A stretch of 33,386 bases of DNA from an uncultured Collinsella sp. (GTDB lineage Bacteria; Actinomycetota; Coriobacteriia; Coriobacteriales; Coriobacteriaceae): positions 1 through 33,386 of the forward strand of contig CAUFMG010000021.1 in the NCBI GenBank assembly GCA_959026725.1, read 5' to 3'. Position 1 is the stretch's first letter; every line of letters begins with the position of its first letter. Below the pieces are notes generated by a model. The model saw nothing but the letters and a program-made list of their open reading frames with translations. It had not been told where the DNA came from and ran no database searches. A program made the position numbers and the translations under genes. Positions 24,986 to 32,351 of this stretch are shown here, piece by piece.

Positions 24986-25726
24986 ATGGCTACCATCGCG
25001 ATTATCGGTGCGCTCGAAAAAGAGATCATGCAGATTAAGGAAGAGCTGAGCGACGTTTGCGAGGCACGGGAGGCAGGCTTGACCGTTGTGAGCGGTGAGC
25101 TCGACGGCCTGACAGTTGTCGCCACAACGGCGGGCATGGGCACGGTGAACGCCGCCGCTGCAACACAGCACCTCATTAGCAAGTATGCTCCGCAGGCTGT
25201 TGTGTTTTCGGGCATTGCGGGCGGTTTGAACCCCAAGCTCCATATCGACGACGTGGTCATTGGCAAACGCCTACGCTATCTGGATACCGATACCGCGCTT
25301 ATCGCCGAGTCCGCACCGGGGCTCGAGGAGTTTGGCTCGACGCCCGCGCTGGTCGATATTGCCGCCGACGTGCTTGCTGAGCGTGGGTTTGTTGACGCTT
25401 CGAAAAATGCAGTCGCTTCGAACGAGGGCACCAAGCAGTTCCTGGTCGGCACGATTGCCACGGGTAACCGCTTTGTGACGGGCGCTACCATGCGCAACGA
25501 CGCTATCGAGGCGACGCATGCCGATTGTGTCGGCATGGAGGGCGCGGCAATTGCCCATGTCGCAACCAAAAATGGTGTCGATTGCCTGGTGTTGCGCGCT
25601 ATCAGCGATAATTGTGACGAGGCGTACGATGCAATTTGCGAGCGCGAGTTCGATCTGTTCGAGTACGCGCGTGTCGCAAGTGACATCACGCTCGATATCG
25701 TCCGCCGCATTGCCGCTGCGCAATAG
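24986..25726 (+). CDS. mtnN: 5'-methylthioadenosine/S-adenosylhomocysteine nucleosidase
   Basis: A 246-aa nucleosidase removing adenine from methylthioadenosine, S-adenosylhomocysteine and 5'-deoxyadenosine. Family features are IAIIGALEKEI with Glu12, AGMGTVNAA, FSGIAGGLN, GMEGAAIAHV and LRAISDN with the catalytic Asp. ATG 24986 is preferred over the TTG at 24974 because GGGGA precedes it and the protein then begins as in the family. Two neighbouring genes make a link to radical SAM activity conceivable, since PflA-type enzymes release 5'-deoxyadenosine, but that is inference. engB follows after 38 bases. Confidence 0.95.
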   Translation: MATIAIIGALEKEIMQIKEELSDVCEAREAGLTVVSGELDGLTVVATTAGMGTVNAAAATQHLISKYAPQAVVFSGIAGGLNPKLHIDDVVIGKRLRYLDTDTALIAESAPGLEEFGSTPALVDIAADVLAERGFVDASKNAVASNEGTKQFLVGTIATGNRFVTGATMRNDAIEATHADCVGMEGAAIAHVATKNGVDCLVLRAISDNCDEAYDAICEREFDLFEYARVASDITLDIVRRIAAAQ

Positions 25727-25764
25727 CGCGTCTATTTGTAAGAACCTACGACCAAGGAGTGTCC

Positions 25765-26355
25765 ATGGCCGATTCCATTAACTATCAGCTTGCCAAGTTC
25801 GTCGCCAGCTACGGCAAGGTTTCGCAGATCCCCGAGTCCACCTGCCCCGAGGTGAGCTTTGTCGGCCGCTCCAACGTGGGCAAGTCGTCCATCATGAACA
25901 AGCTCTTTGGCCGCAAGAACCTGGTGAAGGTTTCGAGTACGCCGGGCAAGACGAGCAACATCAACTTCTTCGAGGCCGACGACGTGCACTTTGTGGACCT
26001 GCCAGGCTACGGTTTCGTCCGCCGTTCCAAGGCCGAGCGCGACCGTTGGGCCGAGCTCATTGGCGACTTCTTCGACTCCGAGCGCAGCTTTAACCTGGTT
26101 GTGTCGCTGGTGGACATTCGCCACGACCCCAGTAAACTCGACCATGACATGATCGACTATCTGCAGGGCAACGAGTTCAACTTTATCGTCTGCCTCACCA
26201 AGGCCGACAAACTCAGCCGCACCCAGCAGGCCCGCCAGGCAGCAGCCATCAAAAAGCAGCTCAACGTCCCGGCCGAGAACGTGATCATCACAAGCTCCCA
26301 GACCGGTACCGGCATCGACGAACTCAAAAAGCGCATCGCCGAGGCCTGCCTCTAG
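25765..26355 (+). CDS. engB: Ribosome biogenesis GTPase EngB/YsxC/YihA
   Basis: A 196-aa GTPase needed for large ribosomal subunit assembly. G1 is GRSNVGKS (34-41), G3 DLPGYG (78-83), G4 TKAD (145-148), and G5 TSSQTGTG. Length is normal for the family. ATG 25765 is used rather than GTG 25759 because the GTG lies inside the ribosome binding site AAGGAG. It probably shares a transcript with mtnN. A very strong hairpin and T-run at 26387-26437 ends the unit. Confidence 0.95.
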   Translation: MADSINYQLAKFVASYGKVSQIPESTCPEVSFVGRSNVGKSSIMNKLFGRKNLVKVSSTPGKTSNINFFEADDVHFVDLPGYGFVRRSKAERDRWAELIGDFFDSERSFNLVVSLVDIRHDPSKLDHDMIDYLQGNEFNFIVCLTKADKLSRTQQARQAAAIKKQLNVPAENVIITSSQTGTGIDELKKRIAEACL

Positions 26356-26386
26356 TCAGGGTTAAACCGTCAAAAGCCCCCGTTCA

Positions 26387-26437
26387 TATCACCCCAGTGA
26401 TAGTTATTGGTAAACTATCACTGGGGTGATATTTTTT
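26387..26437 (+). terminator. engB terminator that doubles as a candidate operator/promoter of the toxin-antitoxin pair
   Basis: A perfect 19-bp stem (26387-26405 with 26413-26431), loop ATTGGTA, is followed by TTTTTT (26432-26437). Each arm is itself a 16-bp palindrome: TATCAC-CCCA-GTGATA on the left and TATCAC-TGGG-GTGATA on the right, so double-stranded DNA offers two identical operator-like sites. TTGGTA (26407-26412) and TATTTT (26430-26435), 17 bases apart, could form a promoter around the right-hand site. The downstream ribosome binding site AGGAGG begins one base after the T-run. Confidence 0.8.
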
Positions 26438-26448
26438 AGGAGGTCGAT

Positions 26449-27132
26449 ATGGAGCTTTGGCACGGGTCGGAGGTTGTTGTCGAGCATCCATCGTTGGATA
26501 AATGCAGGCAATTCAATGACTATGGGCGCGGGTTTTATTGCACACCGCATGAGGAAATGGCAATGGAGTGGGCATGTCGGACCGAGTCTGATGGCATTGC
26601 CAATCGATATGAGCTTGATATGGATGGTCTCGCAGTCTTGGATTTGGAGTCCGGGGAGTTTTCAATTCTCAATTGGCTTGCGATTTTGGCTAACAATAGG
26701 GAGTTCAATGTTTCGACACCGCTGGCGCGCGAAGGACTTCGCTATCTGCTGGATAACTGCCTGATTGATATTTCTCCCTATGACGTAATTCGAGGTTATC
26801 GCGCCGACGACTCCTATTTTTCGTTTGCAAGACAGTTTGTCAGCGGCATGATCTCGCTCAGGCAGCTGCAACGTATCATGCGCTTGGGTGATTTGGGTAT
26901 CCAATATGCTCTTATGAGCGAGTGCGCATTTTCGGCGATTAGATTCTGCGATTGGAAGCAGGCTTTGGGGTCTGAGTTTTATCCCAAGCGTTTTGAGCGA
27001 GAGCAGAATGCTCGACGCAAATACTTGGATACGGTTAACGGGTTCGATTCCGAAGGTATCGACATTAGGGATTTAATGGCAGGGAGGGTTGATTTAAATG
27101 ATCCAAGAGTTAACGGATTGTGGGCCGAGTAG
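26449..27132 (+). CDS. DUF3990-like ADP-ribosyltransferase-fold protein, probable toxin
   Basis: A 227-aa protein resembling the DUF3990 family, which belongs to the ADP-ribosyltransferase superfamily. Visible features are LWHGS with His5, DYGRGFYCT (24-32), YDVIRGYRADDSYF (111-124) and a late QYALMSECAFSAIRF (152-166) that matches the family pattern with Gln/Glu as third catalytic position. No signal peptide. The strong AGGAGG is five bases before the ATG. Its stop overlaps the start of the next gene by 35 bases in another frame, typical of toxin-antitoxin pairs. Codon use is AT-richer than in neighbouring genes, suggesting transfer. Toxicity, target and NAD use are inference from family and context. 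Confidence 0.75.
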   Translation: MELWHGSEVVVEHPSLDKCRQFNDYGRGFYCTPHEEMAMEWACRTESDGIANRYELDMDGLAVLDLESGEFSILNWLAILANNREFNVSTPLAREGLRYLLDNCLIDISPYDVIRGYRADDSYFSFARQFVSGMISLRQLQRIMRLGDLGIQYALMSECAFSAIRFCDWKQALGSEFYPKRFEREQNARRKYLDTVNGFDSEGIDIRDLMAGRVDLNDPRVNGLWAE

Positions 27133-27796
27133 GACATACCCCGTCTACTACCTCGAGGATGCAATGAACAACCTCGGCGACTGCTTTGACTATGCCGTTA
27201 ACGATTATGGAGCAGAAGGATCGGAAGTTGCTGAACTCTTTTGCCTGAGCGGCGTAGCTCGCGAGTTCGAACGCGGCAACGCATGGGTCGTATCGGGAAA
27301 ATCGGGCGTTGAGCTGTTCGCGCTTATCGCTGAAAGGTCCGGCTATCAGAGCGGGTCTATACCGGATCGCACCTATCGTTTTGAGAAGACGCCAGAGTAT
27401 TGGACAGGCTGGATACTGGCATATCTGCAGTGGCGTTTAGGGGAGTCTTTCGAAGACCTGCTGCATGTCGTTCCGTTTGACGCACTGCGCAGTCTGTACT
27501 ATCCCTGGCATGAAGCCTCGGAGGAACGCGTGGCTCGCCTCGTCTGCGATATGGCGAAAAAAGCGTCCAGGCAAACCAAACTTGCGTTAGCAAGAAAGAA
27601 GCTTAAGAAAACCCAACAAGACCTGGCATACGAATCGGGCGTGTCCCTCCGCTCAATCCAAATGTACGAACAACGCCAGAGAAACATCAACGAAGCCTCG
27701 GTAACAACCGTAAGGGATATAGCAAAAGCCCTACACTGCAACATCGAAGACCTCCTAGAGCCAGTCTTCGAATACAAAGAAACCAGCGCCGCCTAA
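27098..27796 (+). CDS. XRE-type helix-turn-helix protein, probable antitoxin of the DUF3990-like protein
   Basis: A 232-aa protein. The C-terminal part (about 160-222) is an XRE/Cro-type HTH: LKKTQQDLAYESGVSLRSI, then YEQRQRNINEASVTTV and DIAKALHCNIEDLLEP. The N-terminal 150 residues form an unrecognised domain with a conserved-looking ELFCLSGVAREFERGNAW and TPEYWTGWILAYLQW; I know no function for it. A ribosome binding site GGGAGG lies inside the preceding gene. It would neutralise the upstream protein through its N-terminal domain and repress the pair through the HTH, perhaps at the two palindromes in 26387-26431. The toxin-first order is less common than antitoxin-first. Roles are inferred. 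Confidence 0.7.
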   Translation: MIQELTDCGPSRTYPVYYLEDAMNNLGDCFDYAVNDYGAEGSEVAELFCLSGVAREFERGNAWVVSGKSGVELFALIAERSGYQSGSIPDRTYRFEKTPEYWTGWILAYLQWRLGESFEDLLHVVPFDALRSLYYPWHEASEERVARLVCDMAKKASRQTKLALARKKLKKTQQDLAYESGVSLRSIQMYEQRQRNINEASVTTVRDIAKALHCNIEDLLEPVFEYKETSAA

Positions 27797-27934
27797 ACCA
27801 GGCACGCAGCCGATGCCCGCCTCTAGGAAGTGCTCCAGCCTAGCAAGAGCCCCTACCAATAAAAAGCCAAACTATCAGCCCGGCGACTTTCCAGAGCGTA
27901 GGTCCCTGTAGCCGCCGCCGGCGAAGTTAACATA

Positions 27935-28061
27935 GGGGAGGCCAGGGGGCTTTGCCCCCAAATCTTTCCGCAGGACGGCAGGACCCCCGCCGCACGAGGT
28001 GCGCAGCGGGGGTCCTGCCATGTCCGAGGACGATTTGGGGGCAAAGCCCCCTGGCCTCCCC
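27935..28061. repeat. Giant double-stem palindrome with conserved internal loops (copy 2)
   Basis: The outer arms 27935-27964 and 28032-28061 are perfectly complementary over 30 bp. Between them lie internal loops TTTCCGCAGGAC (27965-27976) and ATGTCCGAGGAC (28020-28031), a perfect 14-bp stem (27977-27990 with 28006-28019) and a 15-base apex with CGCAC/GTGCG. Read on the minus strand the loops equal those of the 15452-15581 copy, while outer arms differ. A weaker inverted match extends outward: CCTGTAG (27905-27911) faces CTACAGG (28083-28089) at the 3' end of thrB. The rest of the 27797-27934 spacer shows nothing recognised. Confidence 0.9.
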
Positions 28062-28082
28062 GGCGAGTATACGGGACGGCGA

Positions 28083-28964
28083 CTACAGGTATTCGATCTG
28101 GGCGCCTTCCGTGTCGCACGTCAGAATATGCGTATCACACTTAGGGAACTGCTCGCGCAGCTTGACCTGCAGGAACTTTGCCACGATGGTGTCGTCAGTC
28201 ACGGCCATGAGAGTCGAGCCCGAGCCGCTGATCCAGATGGTCTTGGCGCCGCCGTTAAGGCAGGTGTCGCGCACGGCGTTGTAGTCGGGAATCAGACGGC
28301 GACGATAGGGTTCCTGGATGCGGTCGTCATTGGCGGCGGCAATCAGGTCGAGGTCACCAGTCTCCAAGCCGCGCGTCATGCCGGCGATGCGGCCCATCTG
28401 CCACACGGCGGTGGAGAGTGGAATCTCCTGCGGCACAACCTTGCGCGCCTCGCTCGTATGCACCTCGTAGGGCGGAATCACGGTAATAAAACGCAGGCGA
28501 TCGCTCACCTCGTAGCGCAGGCACTGGGGGAGCGAATCGGTCGGCGTAAAGGAACAGACGGCGCCGCCCAGGATAGCGGGGGCGACGTTATCGGGATGGC
28601 CCTCGACTTCGGTGGCAATGCGAACCAGCTCGGCGCGGTCGACGGTGTGGCCTGTCAGTGCGGCGGCGGCCATAATGCCGGCGACGACGCAGGTGGAGCT
28701 GGAGCCCAGGCCGCGGGCGACGGGCACGTCGGTCTGGATGTCGATGGCAACGGGAAAAGCCGGCTCGTCCCATGCAGCCAGTGCATCGACAAAGCTCACG
28801 TAGACCAGGTTGTTCTCGTTTTGGAATTCCTCGGGGCAGCCCGTGATGGTGAGTTTGTCGGCGCGCTCGAAGGTGAAGTGCGAGTAGAGGCTGACGGCCA
28901 TGCCGAGGGTATCGTAGCCAATGCCCAAGTTGGCGCTTGTTGCTGGGACGGTGATCTTGATCAT
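28083..28964 (-). CDS. thrB: Homoserine kinase
   Basis: A 293-aa GHMP-family kinase that phosphorylates homoserine to O-phosphohomoserine, the substrate of ThrC. The N-terminal VPATSANLGIGYDTLG and the ATP-binding PVARGLGSSS (81-90) are clear, as are EVEGHPDNVAPA and the late WISGSGSTLMA glycine-rich motif. Length is normal. AGGAGG lies five bases before the ATG. It follows thrC on the minus strand but is separated by a terminator and a large hairpin, so the two genes may not simply be cotranscribed. Confidence 0.95.
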   Translation of the reverse strand: MIKITVPATSANLGIGYDTLGMAVSLYSHFTFERADKLTITGCPEEFQNENNLVYVSFVDALAAWDEPAFPVAIDIQTDVPVARGLGSSSTCVVAGIMAAAALTGHTVDRAELVRIATEVEGHPDNVAPAILGGAVCSFTPTDSLPQCLRYEVSDRLRFITVIPPYEVHTSEARKVVPQEIPLSTAVWQMGRIAGMTRGLETGDLDLIAAANDDRIQEPYRRRLIPDYNAVRDTCLNGGAKTIWISGSGSTLMAVTDDTIVAKFLQVKLREQFPKCDTHILTCDTEGAQIEYL

Positions 28965-28977
28965 GTGAGTCCTCCTG

Positions 28978-29089
28978 GCGTGCCTGGCTGTTTAGTTCGC
29001 TGCTCGGGCAGTCCTGCGCAAGACGGAAAGCACATTAAGTGCTTTCCTTTGCGTGCGGAACTCGCGACGAACTAAACAGCCAGGCACGC
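28978..29089. repeat. Large hairpin between thrC and thrB, possible relative of the double-stem palindromes
   Basis: The outer arms 28978-28999 and 29068-29089 are perfectly complementary over 22 bp. Inside is a 9-bp stem GGAAAGCAC (29025-29033) and GTGCTTTCC (29039-29047), with internal loops of 25 and 20 bases. The left loop contains GTCCTGCG, as in the internal loop of the 15452 element. One arm ends three bases before the thrB ribosome binding site AGGAGG, so the folded RNA could affect thrB translation. Confidence 0.75.
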
Positions 29090-29119
29090 TATGCACGTTC
29101 GTCATCATCCCGGTAGGTA

Positions 29120-29155
29120 TCTGATAAAAGAAGGTGCGCCGGCTTTCGCCGGCGC
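29120..29155 (-). terminator. Terminator after thrC
   Basis: GCGCCGGC (29136-29143) and GCCGGCGC (29148-29155) form a perfect 8-bp GC stem. On the minus strand it is followed by ACCTTCTTTTATC. It lies 12 bases after the thrC stop codon, between thrC and thrB. Confidence 0.75.
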
Positions 29156-29167
29156 CTTATAAGGGGT

Positions 29168-30685
29168 TTAGTTGGTTGCTATCTTTTTTGCAGCCTGCTC
29201 TACGTAGCTGGCCATCTCATCGACGTCGCAGACGTCTTCGAAGCGGACGGGCTTGGACTCGAGTTCGGCGAGCTGGGCTGGGGCGACCGTGTTGGTTGCC
29301 TGCTCGAGCACGCGCATGGCCTCAAAGTCGTCCTCGGGAACGTCGAGGCCCAGGGCATCGCAGCAGGCGCGCGGGAACTTGTAGGGGCTGGCGGTCGAAA
29401 GCAGCACGCGGGCCTTGGCGCCCTCGGTGGGGGCGACCTGCTCAAAGACGTGATAGCCGCAAGCGGTGTGCGGGTCGATCACGTAGCCGTTGGCATCCCA
29501 GCAGCTCTTGATGGCGGCGCGAACCTCGTCCTCGCTGGCCCAGCCGCAGCCAAATACGCTCTGGATCTTGGCCAGCAGCTCGGCAGGCACCTCGTAGCGA
29601 CCGGTCTGGGCAAGCTGCTCCATAAGGCCGGCAACGAGCTCGCAGTCGCCGTCGGACAGGAAGTAGAGCATGCGCTCCAGATTAGAGCTAATAAGGATGT
29701 CCATCGACGGCGAAATGGTCGTGAAGAACGGACGGTTGCGGTCGTAGACGCCGGTGGTCAGGAAGTCAGCGAGCACGTTGTTCTTGTCGCTGGCCACGAC
29801 GAGTTTGGCGACGGGCAGACCCATGCGCTTGGCGTAGTAGCCGGCCAGGATATCGCCAAAGTTGCCGGTCGGTACGCAGAACTCCACGGCATCGCCGGCC
29901 TCGATGGCGCCGGCGCGCAGCAGCTGCGCATAGGCGGCAAAGTAGTAGACGACCTGCGGCACCAGGCGGCCGACGTTGATGGAGTTGGCGCTCGAAAGCA
30001 CGGTGCCGGCGGCCTCCAGGCGCTCGGCCAGCTCCTTATCGGCAAAGATGCGCTTGACGGCACTCTGGGCGTCGTCGAAGTTGCCGCGGATGCCGCAGAC
30101 GGCGACGTTGCCGCCCTCCTGCGTGGACATCTGCAGATTCTGCACGCGGCTGACCTTGCCCTCGGGATAAAAGACGGTGATGCCCGTGCCCGGGGCGTCG
30201 GCAAAGCCGGCGAGTGCTGCCTTGCCTGTGTCGCCCGACGTGGCGGTGACGATCATGATGCGCTCGGCGCCGCCGTCCTTGGCGGAAGTGCGGGCCATCA
30301 AGCGGGGGAGCATCTGCAGGGCGACGTCCTTGAAGGCGCTCGTGGGACCGCCAAAGAGCTCCATCACATAGGTCTGAGGGGCGTCAGCGCCCGGCGCAGC
30401 GTCGAGTTTGACGAGCGGCGTAACCTCTTCACTCGCGAACGTGCCGCGGTATGCCTCGTCGACACACGCCGAAATTTCTTCGGCCGTGTAATCATTCAGT
30501 AACATTCCCAACACATCTTGAGCGATTTCAAAGTACGATTTATCTGCAAGCGAGCTGATATCGACCTGCTGGGTGCCGAGCTCGTCCGAGACAAACAAAC
30601 CCCCGTCGGGAGCGATGCCGGTACGGATTGCCACCTTACTTGAGCACGATAAAGTGCGTCCTCGTGTACTATGATAAGTTCCCAT
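29168..30685 (-). CDS. thrC: Threonine synthase
   Basis: A 505-aa PLP enzyme converting O-phosphohomoserine to threonine. It begins MGTYHSTRG, like the long bacterial/yeast-type threonine synthases, carries the PLP lysine Lys119 in GPTSAFKDVALQ, the phosphate/PLP-binding TATSGDTGKAA and SANSINVGRLVPQ. I chose ATG 30685 because GAGGAG stands nine bases before it and the family start fits; an in-frame start at 30730 would add 15 unrelated residues. It is divergent from lysC across about 100 bases and upstream of thrB. Confidence 0.95.
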   Translation of the reverse strand: MGTYHSTRGRTLSCSSKVAIRTGIAPDGGLFVSDELGTQQVDISSLADKSYFEIAQDVLGMLLNDYTAEEISACVDEAYRGTFASEEVTPLVKLDAAPGADAPQTYVMELFGGPTSAFKDVALQMLPRLMARTSAKDGGAERIMIVTATSGDTGKAALAGFADAPGTGITVFYPEGKVSRVQNLQMSTQEGGNVAVCGIRGNFDDAQSAVKRIFADKELAERLEAAGTVLSSANSINVGRLVPQVVYYFAAYAQLLRAGAIEAGDAVEFCVPTGNFGDILAGYYAKRMGLPVAKLVVASDKNNVLADFLTTGVYDRNRPFFTTISPSMDILISSNLERMLYFLSDGDCELVAGLMEQLAQTGRYEVPAELLAKIQSVFGCGWASEDEVRAAIKSCWDANGYVIDPHTACGYHVFEQVAPTEGAKARVLLSTASPYKFPRACCDALGLDVPEDDFEAMRVLEQATNTVAPAQLAELESKPVRFEDVCDVDEMASYVEQAAKKIATN

Positions 30686-30789
30686 ATAACACTGCTCCTC
30701 GGATGCCTTGGTCCCAATCGGTGAAACCATGGTATCAGAGCGCGCAAAATAGGTTCGCAGAGGCTTTTTAGAAAGGTAACCTCCAGCCC

Positions 30790-32178
30790 ATGATTAAGAT
30801 TGCCAAGTTTGGCGGCTCGTCGGTCGCCGACGCCGAACACTTCAAAAAGATCAAGGCCATCGTCGACGCCGACCCTGCCCGCCGTTTTGTGGTGGTTTCC
30901 GCCTGCGGCCGCCGCTTTAAGGGCGACACCAAGGTGACCGACCTGCTCTATCTGGTCAATGCGCACGTTAAGTACCACGTGTCGTGTGAGGAGCTGCTCG
31001 AGGACATCGGCCAGCGCTATTTTGATATCGCTGATGAGTTGGAGCTCACCTATCCCATCCGTGAGGAGTTCGCGGCCTTTGCCGAGCGCGCCCGCTCGGG
31101 CGGCTACTCCACCGAGGAGCTTGTGAGCCGTGGCGAGTACTTTACCGCTCGCCTGATGGCTGAGTACCTGGGCCTACCGTTCCTGGACGCCGCGACGGTT
31201 GTGGCGTTCCATCACGACGGTACGCTCAGCATGAATCGCACCTCCGAGCTGGTGCAGGAGTATGGCCAGCAGGGCGGCTTCGTTATGCCTGGCTTCTACG
31301 GCGCGACGCGCGAGGGCCAGATCAAGCTGCTCGATCGAGGCGGTGGCGATATCTCGGGCTCGATCTTGGCCAAGTGCCTGGGCGCCGACCTGTACGAGAA
31401 CTGGACCGACGTCTCGGGCTTCTATTCTGCCGATCCGCGTATTGTTCCCGAGGCTCAGCCCATTGCGCGCGTTACCTACGAGGAGCTGCGCGAGCTTTCG
31501 TACATGGGCGCAAGCGTCCTGCACGAGGAGGCCGTGTTCCCCGTGCGCGAGGCGGGTATTCCGCTGGTCATCAAGAACACCAATGCGCCGCAGGACCCCG
31601 GTACCATCATTAGCGAGACGGCTGATGAGGGCGAGGCGGAGCCCATCATTACCGGCGTGACCGGCAAGCGCGGCTTTGTCGCCATCAACGTTGCCCGCGA
31701 CCGCACCAAGCCCCGCGTTGGCTTTATGCGCCGTGCGCTTTCGGTGTTCGAACGCTATGACGTTTCCGTCGAGCACATGCCCACCGGTGTCGACCGTTTT
31801 GGCGCCGTGGTGCAGGAGCAGGACGTGCACGATTCGCTGTACTCGCTCGTTGGTGACATTCAGCAGGAGGTCGAGCCGCTCGAGATCGAGGTTGTCGAGG
31901 GTCTGGCGCTCATCGCGACCGTCGGCCGTAACCTGCGCGGTCGTGCAGGCATCTCGGGCCACCTGTTTGGCATGCTTGGCCAGGCCGGCGTGAGCGTGCG
32001 CATGATTTCGCAGAGCTGTGACGAGATCAATATCATTATCGGTGTCGAGGAGAAGGACTTCGACCTTGCGATTCGGACCATTTACCGTGCCTTCTCCGAT
32101 GAGAACGGCATTGTGAAGGTCTCCGATCTGGAGGCTCCCGCGCCGGCCGATCCCACCCTGGCCGCGCTCAAAAAGTAG
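30790..32178 (+). CDS. lysC: Aspartate kinase
   Basis: A 462-aa kinase phosphorylating aspartate at the head of the lysine, threonine and methionine pathways. KFGGSSVAD (6-14), the TEELVSRGEYFTARLMAEYL region and LLDRGGGDISGSI mark the kinase domain; two ACT domains (about 310-445) close the protein, with VSVEHMPTGVDRFG and VSVRMISQSCDEINI, implying amino acid feedback control. No homoserine dehydrogenase is fused. The ribosome binding site GAAAGG is somewhat distant (about 12 bases). It forms a unit with asd, with a hairpin repeat between them. Confidence 0.95.
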   Translation: MIKIAKFGGSSVADAEHFKKIKAIVDADPARRFVVVSACGRRFKGDTKVTDLLYLVNAHVKYHVSCEELLEDIGQRYFDIADELELTYPIREEFAAFAERARSGGYSTEELVSRGEYFTARLMAEYLGLPFLDAATVVAFHHDGTLSMNRTSELVQEYGQQGGFVMPGFYGATREGQIKLLDRGGGDISGSILAKCLGADLYENWTDVSGFYSADPRIVPEAQPIARVTYEELRELSYMGASVLHEEAVFPVREAGIPLVIKNTNAPQDPGTIISETADEGEAEPIITGVTGKRGFVAINVARDRTKPRVGFMRRALSVFERYDVSVEHMPTGVDRFGAVVQEQDVHDSLYSLVGDIQQEVEPLEIEVVEGLALIATVGRNLRGRAGISGHLFGMLGQAGVSVRMISQSCDEINIIIGVEEKDFDLAIRTIYRAFSDENGIVKVSDLEAPAPADPTLAALKK

Positions 32179-32188
32179 CGACTGCTCG

Positions 32189-32220
32189 GTAGATTTTTGG
32201 GTCATGTCTCAAAAATCTAC
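32189..32220 (+). repeat. Perfect 11-bp hairpin repeat between lysC and asd
   Basis: GTAGATTTTTG (32189-32199) pairs perfectly with CAAAAATCTAC (32210-32220) around loop GGTCATGTCT. The arms and central CATG resemble the units at 12557-12663. It begins ten bases after the lysC stop codon and has no T-tract after it. Confidence 0.75.
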
Positions 32221-32351
32221 GGCGGGGCGTTTCGTTTCGGTTTCGTTTCGACGGGGCGGGTTTCATGCCCGCCCTGTTCTTGTATAAACTGGCAACAATA
32301 ATCGGCCTGCTCGGCGTGCGGGCAAAAGCCACAACCTTTAAAGGGGGAAGC

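Noticed and set aside
27952..28284. Overlapping ORFs on both strands with near-identical peptides near 28 kb
   Set aside because: The similar peptides come from the palindrome being read on both strands; the rest runs antisense to thrB.
30686..30789. Threonine attenuator or T-box between thrC and lysC
   Set aside because: The 104-base spacer has no Thr-rich leader peptide, T-box sequence or terminator/antiterminator pair.
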